DNA of 5,629 bases from Balneolia bacterium. Its GTDB lineage: Bacteria > Bacteroidota > Rhodothermia > Balneolales > Cyclonatronaceae. Below, in pieces: positions 5,441 through 5,629 of this stretch. Position 1 is the first letter of the stretch; each line of letters begins with the position of its first letter. A model generated the notes under the pieces. It was not told the origin of the DNA and did no database searches. It saw only the letters and a program-made list of their open reading frames with translations. Both the position numbers and the translations under genes were made by a program. Location of the stretch: NCBI GenBank assembly GCA_003566395.1, contig PXDL01000230.1:1-5629 (forward strand). Direction: 5' to 3'.

Positions 5441-5629
5441 TAGATGCCGATTATCAGAGATCGGAAATCGATACGTCGCTACATCTTTTAAATCGCTCAA
5501 TCAATCTGTTAGACGCCTTGGGGTGATTGTGAATCACTTTGATTTAGCGATTTTTGAGATTTCCGATTTGGCGACATAGCGATCTGAATGCGGGGCAAAC
5601 GATAAAGTATTTTGCATAGATCGGAAATC
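5441..5629. repeat. Degenerate ~8-base GATTT-word repeat tract with opposing arms (continues past the right edge)
   Basis: This non-coding stretch is built from short related words about 7-9 bases long. From 5541 the plus strand reads GATTTAGC, GATTTTTGA, GATTTCC, GATTTGGC, GACATAGC, GATCTGAA. From 5505 back to about 5444 the minus strand reads a similar series. The two arms form an imperfect inverted repeat: AAATCGCTCAATCAAT (5490-5505) matches the complement of 5538-5553 at 14 of 16 bases, and ATCGGAAATC (5460-5469) matches the complement of 5558-5567 exactly. AGATCGGAAATC at 5458-5469 recurs directly at 5618-5629, so a further unit begins at the edge. A 6-bp hairpin, GTGATT-GTG-AATCAC (5523-5537), sits near the centre. 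No gene is present. It may be a dispersed intergenic repeat or a 3'-end structure for the regulator gene. Confidence 0.6.

Overview
The window is ordinary-looking bacterial chromosome from an organism that I would place, without certainty, in the Bacteroidota/Balneolota (FCB) group. That rests on the resemblance of the small winged-helix regulator and the sugar-kinase-type protein to families common there, AT-rich intergenic DNA, and two of four genes lacking a clear Shine-Dalgarno sequence. No rRNA, tRNA, CRISPR array, transposase or phage gene was seen.

Layout, left to right. Bases 1-2668 (minus strand) hold the first 889 residues of a large CheB-CheR-PAS fusion: a methylesterase domain, a methyltransferase domain, a PAS domain, a near-perfect heptad coiled coil, a second PAS domain and the start of a third. 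Its C-terminus lies beyond the left edge. Bases 2669-3135 are non-coding and hold the fusion gene's Shine-Dalgarno, a strong hairpin against it, a competing upstream stem, a candidate promoter and further palindromes. Bases 3136-3738 encode RdgB/HAM1, the pyrophosphatase that removes ITP, dITP and XTP. Bases 3847-4776 encode a PfkB/ribokinase-family kinase. Both are on the minus strand, with pfkB upstream of rdgB and a gap of about 110 bases.

Bases 4777-5131 are a divergent intergenic region with two clear inverted repeats, a TATAAT placed for near-leaderless transcription of the kinase gene, and a plausible promoter for the plus-strand gene. That gene (5132-5440) encodes a 102-residue winged-helix DNA-binding protein. 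From about 5441 to the right edge there is non-coding DNA built from degenerate roughly 8-base GATTT-type words in two opposing orientations. It forms a long imperfect inverted repeat and continues past the edge.

RdgB and the PfkB kinase may be co-expressed in nucleotide or nucleoside housekeeping (inference). The fusion protein is probably a stand-alone sensory protein, since no receptor, cheA, cheW or cheY lies within view. I did not find convincing evidence of a new multi-gene system. The features most worth a second look are the non-coding ones: the right-hand repeat tract, the leader of the fusion gene and the inverted repeats between the divergent genes.
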